Below are positions 49,980 through 59,608 of a stretch of DNA of 64,000 nucleotides, piece after piece. Within the stretch, counting starts at the first letter, position 1. Each line of letters begins with the position of its first letter. Under the pieces are notes generated by a model, which saw only the letters and a program-made list of their open reading frames with translations, did no database searches and was not told the DNA's origin. This stretch comes from JAHEEM01 sp036396795 (GTDB taxonomy: Bacteria; Pseudomonadota; Gammaproteobacteria; Steroidobacterales; Rariloculaceae), in the NCBI GenBank assembly GCA_036396795.1, contig DASWKF010000134.1:62001-126000 (forward strand). Direction: 5' to 3'. The position numbers and the translations under genes were made by a program.

Positions 49980-50791
49980 GACGTCGCTGGCTGCACGTAG
50001 CGGCGTTGACGGTAGGCGATCCAGAAAAACAGCGCGCCGATGACGATCATCGGCGCCGAGAGCACTTGCCCCATCGTGATCCAGCCGAAAGCGAGGTAGC
50101 CTCCGGCCGCTTCGTTCATGTGCAGGTCGGGCAGCCGCACGAACTCGACGCCGACTCGGAAGGCGCCGTAGAAGAACAGGAACAATCCCGATACCGCCAT
50201 GATCGGACGCGCTTTTCGTGAAAACGACCACAGGATCAGGAACAACAGCAGGCCTTCGAGGACGGCTTCATAGAGCTGGCTCGCGTGCCGCGGAACGCCG
50301 TCGACGACGACTGCCCAAAAGGCATCCGCGCGGGTTTCCGCTCCCCACAACTCGCCGTTGATGAAGTTGCCGATGCGTCCGAGCCCCAAGCCCGGCGTGA
50401 CCCAGGGCGCAATGAAGTCGGTTACGGCGAAGAACGGCTGATGAACGCTCCGCGCAAACAAGCCCATCGCGATCAGCACGCCCGCGAGGCCGCCGTGAAA
50501 GGACATGCCCCCCTCCCAGACCCGGAAGATCGCGAGCGGGTTGTCGAGCAGGGTCGGCAGGTTGTAGAAGAGCATATAGCCGACGCGTCCACCGGCGATG
50601 ACGCCGATAGCGACGTAAAAGACCAGATCGTCGACCCGAGCCGGCGAAATCGGGCTGTCGCTGCGCTTGGCCCGCGATCGCGCGCCCAACCATCCGAGCG
50701 CGAACCCGGCAAGATACATGAGGCCGTACCAGCGCACCTGCAGCGGGCCAATCGCGAACGCAGTGGGATCGATGTCCGGATAGGTAAACAC
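49976..50791 (-). CDS. lgt: Prolipoprotein diacylglyceryl transferase Lgt
   Basis: The 271-residue protein has seven membrane segments. The Lgt signature GRIGNFINGELWG follows the conserved GLGL, and RWYGLMYLAGFALGW, GGMSFHGGLAGVLIAM with the essential histidine-glycine pair, and RHASQLYEA are all in place. Lgt transfers diacylglycerol to the lipobox cysteine of prelipoproteins, the first step of lipoprotein maturation, and would serve the lipoprotein adaptor and flavocytochrome encoded in this window. Its stop overlaps the thyA ATG, so the two are co-transcribed. Confidence 0.95.
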   Translation of the reverse strand: MFTYPDIDPTAFAIGPLQVRWYGLMYLAGFALGWLGARSRAKRSDSPISPARVDDLVFYVAIGVIAGGRVGYMLFYNLPTLLDNPLAIFRVWEGGMSFHGGLAGVLIAMGLFARSVHQPFFAVTDFIAPWVTPGLGLGRIGNFINGELWGAETRADAFWAVVVDGVPRHASQLYEAVLEGLLLFLILWSFSRKARPIMAVSGLFLFFYGAFRVGVEFVRLPDLHMNEAAGGYLAFGWITMGQVLSAPMIVIGALFFWIAYRQRRYVQPATS

Positions 50792-50853
50792 GAGCGCGTT
50801 AGTTTAATCGCGGCCGACCACTGGAGCCAGCAGCGAGGCTGATATAGTGCCGT

Positions 50854-52890
50854 ATGTCCAATCGACTCGACAGAGAAACCAGCCCTTACCTCAAACAGCA
50901 CGCCGACAACCCGACCCACTGGCAACCCTGGGACGACGAGGCGCTGCGACTGGCGCGCGAGACGCAAAAGCCCATCTTGCTGTCGATCGGCTATTCCGCG
51001 TGCCACTGGTGCCATGTCATGGCCCACGAGTGCTTCGAGGATGGAGCAACGGCCGACCTCATGAACGAGCTGTTCGTCAACATCAAGGTCGACCGCGAAG
51101 AGCGCCCCGACATCGACAAGATCTACCAGCACGCCCATCAGCTCATCTCACAGAGCCCGGGAGGTTGGCCGTTGACGGTGTTTCTGACGCCCGACGAGCA
51201 GCTGCCGATCTTCTCCGGCACGTACTTCCCTCGCGACTTGTTCAAGACACTGCTGGTCCGCGTCGACGAGTTCTATCGAACGCATCGGAACGAGGTCCGA
51301 GGTCAGGGGCAGGCACTCAAGGACGCCCTCGAGCGAATGACGCTGCCGATGGGCGACCAGCCAGCGACCTTGACGGCGGTGCCGCTCGAGCAGGCGCGCT
51401 CTCGGCTCGCGGAGTCGTTCGACCCCGACTACGGCGGCTTCGGTCATGCGCCGAAATTCCCCCACCCGACGCATATCGACACCTTGCTTCGAGGCTGGCG
51501 GTCCAGTGCCGGCGCCGCGCAGCCGGATCTCGACAGCCTCTACAGGGCAACGTTGACGTTGACGCGCATGGCCGAGGGCGGACTTTACGACCAGATCGGC
51601 GGCGGCTTCTTCCGCTACTGCGTGGACCGCGAGTGGACGATTCCGCATTTCGAAAAAATGCTCTACGACAATGCCGCGCTCATGGCGTCCTACGCCGACG
51701 CTTATCTCGCGACCGCGGAGCCGTTGTTCGGCCAGGCGGCCTTTGAAACGGCCGCCTGGGTCATGCGCGAGATGCAGGACGAGCGCGGCGGTTACTACGC
51801 GACGCTCGACGCGGATTCGGAAGGCGTCGAAGGCAAGTTCTATCTCTGGACTCCACCGCAGCTCCAGGAGATTCTCGAGCCCGAGGAATACGAAGTCGCG
51901 GCGCGCCGCTTTGGCCTGACGCGCAAGCCCAACTTCGAGGGCCACGCGTGGCATCTGGTCGTCGCCGAATCGCTGCAGGATCTCGGCGCCGGGGCAGCGC
52001 TCGGAGCCGTGAGCGCACGGCTGGATTCGGCAAGACGCAAGCTGCTCGAGGCGCGCTCCGAACGCGTCCATCCCGGCCGTGACGACAAGATCCTCGCCGC
52101 CTGGAACGGGCTCACGATCGGGGCGATGGCCAAGGCTTCGCGGGCCCTGGGCCTCGACGAGCCGCTCGACTCGGCCGAGCGCGCCGTGGCATTCATCGCC
52201 GAGTCGATGTGGGCGAACGGCCGGCTCTCGGCGAGCTACATGAGCGGCCAGGCCCGCCATGCCGCCTACCTCGACGACTACGCCTTTCTCGCGCTCGGCA
52301 TCCTCGAGCTGCTGCAATGTCGCTGGAGCACGCCGCAGCTCGAGCTGGCCCGGGCGTTTCTCGATACCCTGCTCGAGCAATTCGAAGATCCCGACGGCGG
52401 CTTTTTCTTCACGGCCAACGATCAGCGCGCGTTGATTTACCGGCCCAAGCCGTTCGCCGACGAGGCGACGCCGTCCGGCAACGGTGTCGCGGCGCAAGCC
52501 CTGCTGGCCTACGGTCACTTGCTCGGCGAGCAGCGCTACCTCGACGCCGCCGCGCGTGTGCTCGAGGCAGCCTGGCCGGCGATGCTCCGGTTTCCCGAGG
52601 CCCACGGCTCGCTGCTGCGCGCCCTGCGAGCATTTCTCGAGCCGCAGACCTTCATCGTCGTCCGCGGCGAGACCGGAGCGCTCGCGGAGTGGCAACGGTG
52701 TCTCTCCGCGGGCTTCAATCCGGACCGCATGAGCTTTGTGATCGGTGACCGCGAGCAACTGCCCGGGCTGCTCGCCGAAAGGAAGCCTGCGGACGGCAAC
52801 ATCGCCTACCTCTGCGAGGGCATGACCTGCCGGGCGCCCATGCGCACGCTCGAGCAGCTCGCGACCGCCCTGGGCACGGCGAGCGAGTAG
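50854..52890 (+). CDS. YyaL-like thioredoxin-domain (DUF255) protein
   Basis: The 678-residue protein begins with the DUF255 thioredoxin-like domain: NRLDRETSPYLKQHADNPTHWQPW, then the redox-like CHWCHVMAHECFED motif, NIKVDREERPDID and GGWPLTVFLTPDEQLPIFSGTYFP. From about residue 180 it continues as an (alpha/alpha)6-barrel similar to N-acylglucosamine 2-epimerases (PKFPHPTHIDTLLRG, EGGLYDQIGGGFFRYCVDREW, SEGVEGKFYLWT, HPGRDDKILAAWNGL). This is a widespread family (YyaL, spermatogenesis-associated protein 20) with no firm biochemical assignment. It diverges from lgt across 62 bp. Confidence 0.9.
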   Translation: MSNRLDRETSPYLKQHADNPTHWQPWDDEALRLARETQKPILLSIGYSACHWCHVMAHECFEDGATADLMNELFVNIKVDREERPDIDKIYQHAHQLISQSPGGWPLTVFLTPDEQLPIFSGTYFPRDLFKTLLVRVDEFYRTHRNEVRGQGQALKDALERMTLPMGDQPATLTAVPLEQARSRLAESFDPDYGGFGHAPKFPHPTHIDTLLRGWRSSAGAAQPDLDSLYRATLTLTRMAEGGLYDQIGGGFFRYCVDREWTIPHFEKMLYDNAALMASYADAYLATAEPLFGQAAFETAAWVMREMQDERGGYYATLDADSEGVEGKFYLWTPPQLQEILEPEEYEVAARRFGLTRKPNFEGHAWHLVVAESLQDLGAGAALGAVSARLDSARRKLLEARSERVHPGRDDKILAAWNGLTIGAMAKASRALGLDEPLDSAERAVAFIAESMWANGRLSASYMSGQARHAAYLDDYAFLALGILELLQCRWSTPQLELARAFLDTLLEQFEDPDGGFFFTANDQRALIYRPKPFADEATPSGNGVAAQALLAYGHLLGEQRYLDAAARVLEAAWPAMLRFPEAHGSLLRALRAFLEPQTFIVVRGETGALAEWQRCLSAGFNPDRMSFVIGDREQLPGLLAERKPADGNIAYLCEGMTCRAPMRTLEQLATALGTASE

Positions 52891-52903
52891 CGCCGGCCGA
52901 GAT

Positions 52904-53869
52904 CTAGTAGGCGGCGGGCACGTCGCCGCTGTTGAGGACGATCGCTGACCCGTCGATCGCGGCGAACTCGACAGGCACCGAAACGATGGCGCCGTCGCGA
53001 TTCCGCTGCACCACGAAATGCAGATGCGGCCCCGAGGTGAAACCGGTGTTGCCCGAATCGGCGATGTATTGCCCGCGCACGACGTTTTCCCCGGGAACGA
53101 CGCGAACGGAGTTGCTGTTTAAATGCGCGTACAAGGCCATCGTGCCGTCGTCGTGCAGGATCCTGATGAAATTCGCGGCGGCGCCGTGGATCTCGAGATC
53201 CGTTCCCGCGCCGCGAAAGTTGCTCGCAACTTCGGTGACGATGCCGCCGCGCGCGGCATAGATGCCCGTTCCAATCGGCATCTCGAAATCGATCGCATGC
53301 CAGCTCGACGGATCGGTATGAGTGAATTGGTCGGGATAGGCTTGGGACACCGGGTAGCGCGTGGCCTGAGCGTATGGCAGCCGGTAAGGCGCCGGCGGCT
53401 CGTGCCGGGCGGCCGGATCGCCCGGCAGATACTGAAACTGGTATTCGAGCCGGCCTTCGGCCGCCGTGTCCACGAGCGGCAGGCGCATGAGCTCGGACTC
53501 GCTTCTCGCCGGTAAGACGAAGATTTCGCCCGTGGGCACGTCCAGCCCGAAATTCTCGGCCAGCGTGATCCTGACTGCCAACTGCGCCGGACTGTGGTAG
53601 GTGTTCTCGGCGACCAGCACGACGCCACCGTCCCGGCGGACATCGACGACGCGCACCGTGGCCTCTTCCGCGGCCGCCGCGCGCCCGATGGATTCGACCG
53701 CGATCCCGGGCGCCGGCTGCCGGTCGCTGTAGACCCAGCCGCCGTCGGCGTCACGATACTTATAGAGTTGCTGCGCACTCGCGCAAGCGGAGGCGAGGCC
53801 CAGGCAGAGTCCGACGAGCCATCGACGCCGCCTGGCCCGATCGCTCAAGGCAGCGAATTTCGCTGCCAT
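52904..53869 (-). CDS. DUF4124 plus M23 (LytM) peptidase, exported
   Basis: ATG 53869 gives 321 residues with a signal peptide (MAAKFAALSDRARRRRWLVG, cleavage near CASA). A short DUF4124 domain (QQLYKYRDADGGWVYSDRQP) precedes a beta-rich linker and a C-terminal LytM domain with WHAIDFEMPIGTGIYAARGGIVTEV (H-x3-D zinc site) and GPHLHFVV. The motifs are intact, so this may be an active D,D- or glycyl-endopeptidase acting on peptidoglycan, or an amidase regulator like EnvC/NlpD. It overlaps the 3' end of the tandem HtrA gene by 25 bases and continues that transcription unit. Confidence 0.85.
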   Translation of the reverse strand: MAAKFAALSDRARRRRWLVGLCLGLASACASAQQLYKYRDADGGWVYSDRQPAPGIAVESIGRAAAAEEATVRVVDVRRDGGVVLVAENTYHSPAQLAVRITLAENFGLDVPTGEIFVLPARSESELMRLPLVDTAAEGRLEYQFQYLPGDPAARHEPPAPYRLPYAQATRYPVSQAYPDQFTHTDPSSWHAIDFEMPIGTGIYAARGGIVTEVASNFRGAGTDLEIHGAAANFIRILHDDGTMALYAHLNSNSVRVVPGENVVRGQYIADSGNTGFTSGPHLHFVVQRNRDGAIVSVPVEFAAIDGSAIVLNSGDVPAAY

Positions 53870-56643
53870 TCGCCGTCGACCCGCCTGAGCTCGTAAGCCG
53901 GCCAATAGTGCTCGTCGAGCTTGAGCGTGATGACCTGCGCGACGTCGTTCCAGCTCACGGTGTGCAAGCGCACGGAGTCGCGGTCCTCCAGGCCGCTGAC
54001 GGCGTCGAGAAACGCGTCGATATCGGCGGTCGGCCGTCCGTCGACCTCGAGAATCCGGCGGCCCGCATACAAGCCCGAGCGGCTCGCCGGGGAGCCGAAG
54101 CCGAAATACGAGACGTAAACGCCCTCGGAACCGATGCCGCGCTGCGCCGAGATGGCGCGATGCGGCGGTTGCAGCAACGCCCCCGCCCACAGCACGATCC
54201 TGTCGATGCCCTCGCCCTCGAGCGCGACGGTGTCGACCACCTCGGTCACCTCGCGGCCTTCGCGAAACACGACGACCTCGAGCTGGGGCGTCTGACTCGC
54301 GCGCTCGACCTCGCGAAACGTGTTCGCCTCGGCGCCGTCGATGCTCAGCAGGATGTCGCCCGCGCGAAAGAATTCCGTCGCCGGCGATCCGGCAACGACT
54401 GTCGATACGGCGAGGACCTGACGCCGCTGCGGATTGTGCAGCTCATAGCGGCGAACCCAGCCCTCGGGCAAGCCGAAATTTCCGGCAACGGCCAGAGGCA
54501 TGAGCCGCCACTCCACTTCCAGGGAACGCAACACGCTGCCGGCCTGCAGGCGGTCGATCATGTCGACGACGAGCTCCGCCGGGATGCCCATGTTGATCTG
54601 ACCGAGATCCCGGCCTTCCTCGTACGGGAAGCTCGCCCAAAGCGCAGCGACGCGCCCTTGACGGTCGACGATCACGCCGTCGAAGTCGTCGGGGCCGTTC
54701 ACGAGCTCGATGCCTTCGAAGTTCGAGTCTCTGAAACGCAATGTTCTGGATAGCGGGAACTCGGCCGCGACGACGGCCGCGACCTGGCTCGACTGCGAAT
54801 TCAACGTGTGATCGCCCTTCAGTCCGACGACGGCGACATCGTCGCCCGGCGCGACGGGCCGGCCCGCGAACTGGGCGCCGCGCACCGGCGTCGCGCCGAT
54901 GAGCGTGGTGTCGTAGGAGACGACGGCGAGATTGTGTAGCGGATGCACGTACTCGATCTTAGCGGGAATCTCCAGAGACCCGGCGAACGTGATACGCACG
55001 TCGCCGATTGCGACCGGAACGGTGTTGCGATCTACGACGACGAGCCCGCGCTCGGCGTCGGCGATCAGACCGGTGCCGTAATAGTGGCGATCGGACACGC
55101 CCGAGACCGTGTAGGGCATGTCGAAGTTGATCAGCACCAGCGACGGCGCGATGCGCTGCAGGTACCGTTCCCGCGGCTGCACCGGGAAGGTCGTCGCGCG
55201 CGGCTCGATGGGTTGCGCCGGCGGGGCTTCCGCAAGCGACCTGCACGGCCACAGCCCGGTCTCGTCATCGCGCTTGCAGCGCTCGGCCGGGAACCAGCGT
55301 CTGTCGTTGGTGATAAGGCGCTGGCGCTCCGTCTGGGGATCGTCGAACTGCACGAACCGCACCGATACGCGCTGATCTTGCGGCAGTCGTTCCAACACGC
55401 GTTGGAGATCGTCGATATTCTCCAGAGGCCCGCCGTCGACGCTCAGAATCAAGCTCGCGCGCGGAATGGCCGCCGTGCCGAACACGTAGCCGGGGTTTGC
55501 GAGGTACACGCCCGAGACCGGACGATTGAAGTGCCGGGCCTGCTGATACGAGAGGTTGTGAAAGATGCCTTCACCGTAATCGATGAACTCGTCGGGCGTG
55601 ATCGCGTGAAGATCGCCGACATCGAGCTCGCGCTCCAAAGTCTCGCCGCCGCGCTCGATCACTACGCTCACGGTGGAGCCGACGTTCTCGTCGAGCACCG
55701 CAGCCAGCGGCACGAAAGCGGTCGTGAGCTCGTCGTTGACACTCACGAGAATATCGCCGGGCTCGAAGAATTCGCCGGCCTGAGTTTCGGGGATGACGTG
55801 CTCGACGACCAGCAGGCCGGTCTGCCGCGGATAAGCCGTACGCATGCGCGCCTCGGTCGTGTCGGTCAGGCCCAAGCGGCGCAGCTCTGCGTATGGCTTG
55901 TGCACGAACTCCGTGTGCAGGGTCCCGCGGGGCACGGGCTCGCCCTGTCGTATGAAGTCGAGCACCCGGCTGACGCGGTCGAGCGGCAGGAAAAAGCTCG
56001 ACGCGGCTTGCGAGTTCGCTCCGGCGTTCAAGGCGATGACGCGGCCCTCGATGTCGATGACCGGAGAGCCGGAGGAACCGCCAGAGGTACTCGAGGCGGC
56101 TTGCAGATAAAACGTGTTGAAGTCGTTGTAGTTACCCCTGCCGTAGTTCGGAGCCTGCCGGTCCAGACGCGCGATGGTGCCGGCGAGTATCGACAGCTGC
56201 TCACCGGCGTCGTTTCCGACGACACGAATGTCGCGACCGATTTGCGCCGCTTCCGGAACCAGCGCAAGCTCGGCGGGCTGAATGTACTTGAGCTCCGCGG
56301 GATCGTATTTGAAGAATCCGAAGTCGTGCACCGGATCCCGATATAACGGAATGAGCTCGACTTCCTCCTGGTTGAGGAAGATGGCCTGGGCGACGACCGG
56401 TCCCGGCGTGACGACGTGCCTGTTGGTCAATATCAGGCCGCGCGACGCGTCGACGACGAAGCCGGTAGCTTGACTGGATTGATTACGCTCGGTATCGAAG
56501 GCGCGTGTGCTGTCCACGCGTATCGAAACCACTCCGGAGGAAATGTGGTCCAAGGTCGCATTCCAGTTCGGTTCCTGCGCTCGAACGGCGACTGCGGCGG
56601 CGACCGCCGCGACGGCAGCCGCTATGCTCAGAGGTATTCTCAT
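53845..56643 (-). CDS. Tandem HtrA/Deg-type protease with PDZ domains and a degenerate second protease half
   Basis: Starting at ATG 56643 the protein has 932 residues with a signal peptide (MRIPLSIAAAVAAVAAAVAV, cleavage near RAQ). The first half is a trypsin-like domain with an intact triad: H76 in LTNRHVVTPG, D107 in PVHDFGFF and S191 in GGSSGSPV, followed by PDZ-like segments (GLLVVEHVIPETQAGEFFEPGDILVSVN and GYVFGTAAIPRASLILSVDGG). A second protease-like half starts near residue 480, where the His is replaced (VVVDRNTVPVAIG), the Asp by Asn (LHNLAVVSYD), and GxSG is missing (FDGVIVDRQG). Two more PDZ-like parts end the protein. This layout matches yeast Nma111 and plant Deg7 more than E. 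coli DegP. Confidence 0.85.
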   Translation of the reverse strand: MRIPLSIAAAVAAVAAAVAVRAQEPNWNATLDHISSGVVSIRVDSTRAFDTERNQSSQATGFVVDASRGLILTNRHVVTPGPVVAQAIFLNQEEVELIPLYRDPVHDFGFFKYDPAELKYIQPAELALVPEAAQIGRDIRVVGNDAGEQLSILAGTIARLDRQAPNYGRGNYNDFNTFYLQAASSTSGGSSGSPVIDIEGRVIALNAGANSQAASSFFLPLDRVSRVLDFIRQGEPVPRGTLHTEFVHKPYAELRRLGLTDTTEARMRTAYPRQTGLLVVEHVIPETQAGEFFEPGDILVSVNDELTTAFVPLAAVLDENVGSTVSVVIERGGETLERELDVGDLHAITPDEFIDYGEGIFHNLSYQQARHFNRPVSGVYLANPGYVFGTAAIPRASLILSVDGGPLENIDDLQRVLERLPQDQRVSVRFVQFDDPQTERQRLITNDRRWFPAERCKRDDETGLWPCRSLAEAPPAQPIEPRATTFPVQPRERYLQRIAPSLVLINFDMPYTVSGVSDRHYYGTGLIADAERGLVVVDRNTVPVAIGDVRITFAGSLEIPAKIEYVHPLHNLAVVSYDTTLIGATPVRGAQFAGRPVAPGDDVAVVGLKGDHTLNSQSSQVAAVVAAEFPLSRTLRFRDSNFEGIELVNGPDDFDGVIVDRQGRVAALWASFPYEEGRDLGQINMGIPAELVVDMIDRLQAGSVLRSLEVEWRLMPLAVAGNFGLPEGWVRRYELHNPQRRQVLAVSTVVAGSPATEFFRAGDILLSIDGAEANTFREVERASQTPQLEVVVFREGREVTEVVDTVALEGEGIDRIVLWAGALLQPPHRAISAQRGIGSEGVYVSYFGFGSPASRSGLYAGRRILEVDGRPTADIDAFLDAVSGLEDRDSVRLHTVSWNDVAQVITLKLDEHYWPAYELRRVDGEWQRNSLP

Positions 56644-56723
56644 GAACCTGATTGTATGTCCCGCACCAGGACTGTGACCAGTTGGCCGCGGTTTTGCTCC
56701 CGAGCGACGCTTGCAGGGCGGTC

Positions 56724-58220
56724 TTATTGGCCGGCCGCGTTCAATTGCTCGGAAGCCGCAGCGTCGGTGGGCGGGACATAACGCACGTCCAGGCGGCGGG
56801 CCGCGCGAACGTCGTCGAGCCGCTTCACGGGCATGCGCAGCGGCGCTTCCTTGAGCTCTCGCGGAGCACGCTCGGCCCGCTCGAGCAGCAATGTCATCGC
56901 CTCGACGAAGCGGTCCAAGGTTTGCTTGCTCTCGGTCTCCGTCGGCTCGATCAACAGACATTCCGGCACCAGCAACGGAAAGTAAGTCGTCGGTGCGTGG
57001 AAGCCTTCGTCCAGCAGCGCTTTGGCGAAATCCATCGCGGTCACGCCGGTGCTCTTGGCGACGCTCTTCAGCGTCAGCACGAATTCGTGGCTCGCGCGGC
57101 GTTGCGGGAAAGCCATTTCGAAGCCCGCCTGGCGCAGCGCCGTCATCAGATAGTTCGCGTTCAAAGCGGCGTAGTCGGAAATTCTCGAAAGACCGCTTCT
57201 GCCGACGAGCCGCAGATACGCATACGCTCGAAGCAGGACGCCTGCATTGCCCATGAACGCCGAAAGCCGGCCGATGGTCTTGGGGCAGTCGGCGGATCCG
57301 GCCCAACGGAAGCCTTGTTGATCCCGAATCACGAATGGTATCGGCAGGAACGGCCGCAGCGCCTCCCCCACCCCGACCACGCCGGATCCCGGTCCGCCGC
57401 CGCCGTGCGGCGTCGCGAAAGTCTTGTGCAGGTTGATGTGCATGACGTCGAAACCCATCCGTGCCGGCAGGACCTTGCCCAGAACGGCATTGAGATTGGC
57501 GCCGTCGTAGTAGAGCAGTCCGCCGGCCTCGTGCACGATGCGCTCGATCGCGCCGATTTGGCGCTCGAACACGCCCAGCGTCGACGGATTCGTCAACATG
57601 ATGCCGGCCGTTCGCGGTCCGACCATGGCCTGCAAGGTTTCGAGGTCCAGATCGCCGTCGGAACGCGTCGGCAGCTCTTCGACCGTGCAGCCGCACATCG
57701 TCGCCGTCGCGGGATTCGTTCCGTGCGCAGCGTCCGGCACGAGTATCTCGGTGCGCTGCGGTTCGCCGCGATCGAGATGATGGGCGCGAATCATGGCCAC
57801 GCCGGCGAGCTCCCCCTGAGCACCCGCCATTGGGGTCAAGGAGAACGCCGACATCCCCGTCAGCGCTTGCAGATACTCCTGGAGCTCGAACAGGCAGGCC
57901 ATGAGCCCTTGCGAGACGCTTTCCGGCGCTAGCGGGTGGCGCTCGAGAAACCCCGGCAGCATCGCCAGGCGGTTAGCTGCGCGCGGGTTGTATTTCATCG
58001 TGCAGGATCCGAGCGGATAAAAATGCGTGTCGATGGAGAAGTTTCTCTGCGACAGGCGGGTGTAGTGCCGCACGGCGTCGAGCTCGGATACTTCCGGCAA
58101 CAGCGGCGCCTGGGTTCGTAGCAAGTTCTCCGGCAAGTCGCAGTCGCGCTCGGGCCGAGGCTGCTGTGCGCGCGCGGCCCTGCCGGGCCTGCCCCTCTCG
58201 AAAATCAGGAGCTCGCTCAT
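56724..58220 (-). CDS. gcvPB: Glycine dehydrogenase (decarboxylating) subunit 2, GcvPB
   Basis: ATG 58220 gives 498 residues. The protein shows the P2-type signature: NFSIDTHFYPLGSCTMKYNPR, MAGAQGELAGVAMIRAHH, PDAAHGTNPATATMCG, and the PLP lysine in MHINLHKTFATPHGGGGPGSG. GcvPB is half of the split P-protein that decarboxylates glycine and passes the aminomethyl group to lipoylated GcvH. Its start overlaps the gcvPA stop. The 3' end is followed after 80 bp by the tandem HtrA gene on the same strand. Confidence 0.95.
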   Translation of the reverse strand: MSELLIFERGRPGRAARAQQPRPERDCDLPENLLRTQAPLLPEVSELDAVRHYTRLSQRNFSIDTHFYPLGSCTMKYNPRAANRLAMLPGFLERHPLAPESVSQGLMACLFELQEYLQALTGMSAFSLTPMAGAQGELAGVAMIRAHHLDRGEPQRTEILVPDAAHGTNPATATMCGCTVEELPTRSDGDLDLETLQAMVGPRTAGIMLTNPSTLGVFERQIGAIERIVHEAGGLLYYDGANLNAVLGKVLPARMGFDVMHINLHKTFATPHGGGGPGSGVVGVGEALRPFLPIPFVIRDQQGFRWAGSADCPKTIGRLSAFMGNAGVLLRAYAYLRLVGRSGLSRISDYAALNANYLMTALRQAGFEMAFPQRRASHEFVLTLKSVAKSTGVTAMDFAKALLDEGFHAPTTYFPLLVPECLLIEPTETESKQTLDRFVEAMTLLLERAERAPRELKEAPLRMPVKRLDDVRAARRLDVRYVPPTDAAASEQLNAAGQ

Positions 58221-59596
58221 CGCATTCCTCCCGCCGGGCTCAGGGCGGCCTCGAGCGACTCGGCGTAGCGCGCGATGTCGTCTTCGGTCTTGGTCTCGGT
58301 GGCGCAAGCCAGCACGCAGTTCTCGAGCTCGGGGTACCAAGGCTCGAGCGGCAAGCCGGCGGCGATACCGCTCTCGGCCATGCGCGCGAGCACGCGACCG
58401 GCGTCGCCCGGCAGGCGCAGCACGACCTCATGAAAATACGGCGCCGGGAATACCGCTTCGACTCCGGGGATCGATGTCGCGGCTTTGAGCAGCGCTTGCG
58501 CGCGCTGATGGCAGGTCAGCGCCACGCGACGCAATCCCTCTGGCCCGAGGAGGCTCATATGAATGGTGGCCGCCGTCACCATGAGCCCCTGGTTGGTGCA
58601 GATATTCGAGGTCGCGCGCGAGCGGCGTATGTGCTGCTCCCGCGCCTGCAAGGTCAAGGTGAAGCCCGGGCGACCGTCCAGATCCAGCGTTCTGCCGACG
58701 AGCCGGCCGGGAAGCTGGCGGACGTGCGACTTCCGGCAGGTCAAGAAGCCGAAATACGGCCCGCCCGAGCTCAGCGGTATACCGAGCGGCTGGCCCTCGC
58801 CACAGGCGATCGGAACACCCGACCGCCCCCATTGGCCGGGCGGCTCGAGCAGTGCCAACGAGATCGGATTCACGACCGCGATCCCGGTGACTCCGTGATC
58901 GAGCGCCCAGTCGGCGAGCGCATCGACGTCCTCGAGCGCGCCGAAAACGTTCGGCTGCGGGATCACGAGCGCGGTGATGTCCTCGGCAGCGTGTTGCTCG
59001 AGCGCAGCCGTGTCGATTCGGCCGCTGCTCGAGTCGTAGGGCAGGCTCAGGCACGAAATGCCCTGGCTGGCGGTAATCGTCCGCACGGTGTCCGCGTATA
59101 GGGGGTTCAGACCTTCAGGCAGGAGTATCGTTTTGGACTTGGACTGCCGATTCGCCCTGACGGCCATGAGAACGGCTTCGGCGAGCGCCGATGCGCCGTC
59201 GTAGAGCGAGGCATTCGAGACATCCTCCCCGGTCAAGCTCGCCATCATCGTCTGATACTCATAGATGACCTGTAGCGTGCCCTGGCTCGCTTCGGCCTGA
59301 TACGGCGTGTAGGCCGTGTAGTACTCGCCCCGGGTCGCGAGCTCCCAGACCGCGGCCGGAACGTGGTGCTCGTAGGCACCCGCGCCGAGAAAACACAGGT
59401 CGAGCTCGTCCCGCGCGGCTCTGCGGCGCATGAACCGTGTCAGCTCTTGCTCCGAGATCGCGTCGGGAATCGCTCCGAGATCGATCTGCCGCAGAGCCGC
59501 CGGGATCTCGTCGAAAAGGTCATCGATGGCGGCAATGCCGATCGTCCGCAGCATCTGCTCGGTGTCTTCGGTGGTATGCGGAATGAAAGGCATCAT
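58217..59596 (-). CDS. gcvPA: Glycine dehydrogenase (decarboxylating) subunit 1, GcvPA
   Basis: The 459-residue protein has the P1-type motifs PFIPHTTEDTEQMLRTIG, FLGAGAYEHHVPAAVWEL, GEYYTAYTPYQAEASQGTLQVIYEYQTMM, LYDGASALAEAVLMA, and TLQAREQHIRRSRATSNICTNQGL. It forms the heterotetrameric P-protein with GcvPB. The split form is common in Gammaproteobacteria outside the enterobacteria, Bacillus and archaea. The gene begins 12 bp after gcvH on the minus strand and overlaps gcvPB by four bases. Confidence 0.95.
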   Translation of the reverse strand: MMPFIPHTTEDTEQMLRTIGIAAIDDLFDEIPAALRQIDLGAIPDAISEQELTRFMRRRAARDELDLCFLGAGAYEHHVPAAVWELATRGEYYTAYTPYQAEASQGTLQVIYEYQTMMASLTGEDVSNASLYDGASALAEAVLMAVRANRQSKSKTILLPEGLNPLYADTVRTITASQGISCLSLPYDSSSGRIDTAALEQHAAEDITALVIPQPNVFGALEDVDALADWALDHGVTGIAVVNPISLALLEPPGQWGRSGVPIACGEGQPLGIPLSSGGPYFGFLTCRKSHVRQLPGRLVGRTLDLDGRPGFTLTLQAREQHIRRSRATSNICTNQGLMVTAATIHMSLLGPEGLRRVALTCHQRAQALLKAATSIPGVEAVFPAPYFHEVVLRLPGDAGRVLARMAESGIAAGLPLEPWYPELENCVLACATETKTEDDIARYAESLEAALSPAGGMR

Positions 59597-59608
59597 CAGG
59601 CTCCCGGA

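Noticed and set aside
49185..50231. Longer start of thyA at 50231
   Set aside because: It would overlap lgt by more than 250 bases; ATG 49979 gives exactly the standard 264-residue enzyme.
56724..58340. Longer start of gcvPB at 58340
   Set aside because: It would overlap gcvPA by about 120 bases with a sequence lacking family similarity; ATG 58220 gives the normal N-terminus.
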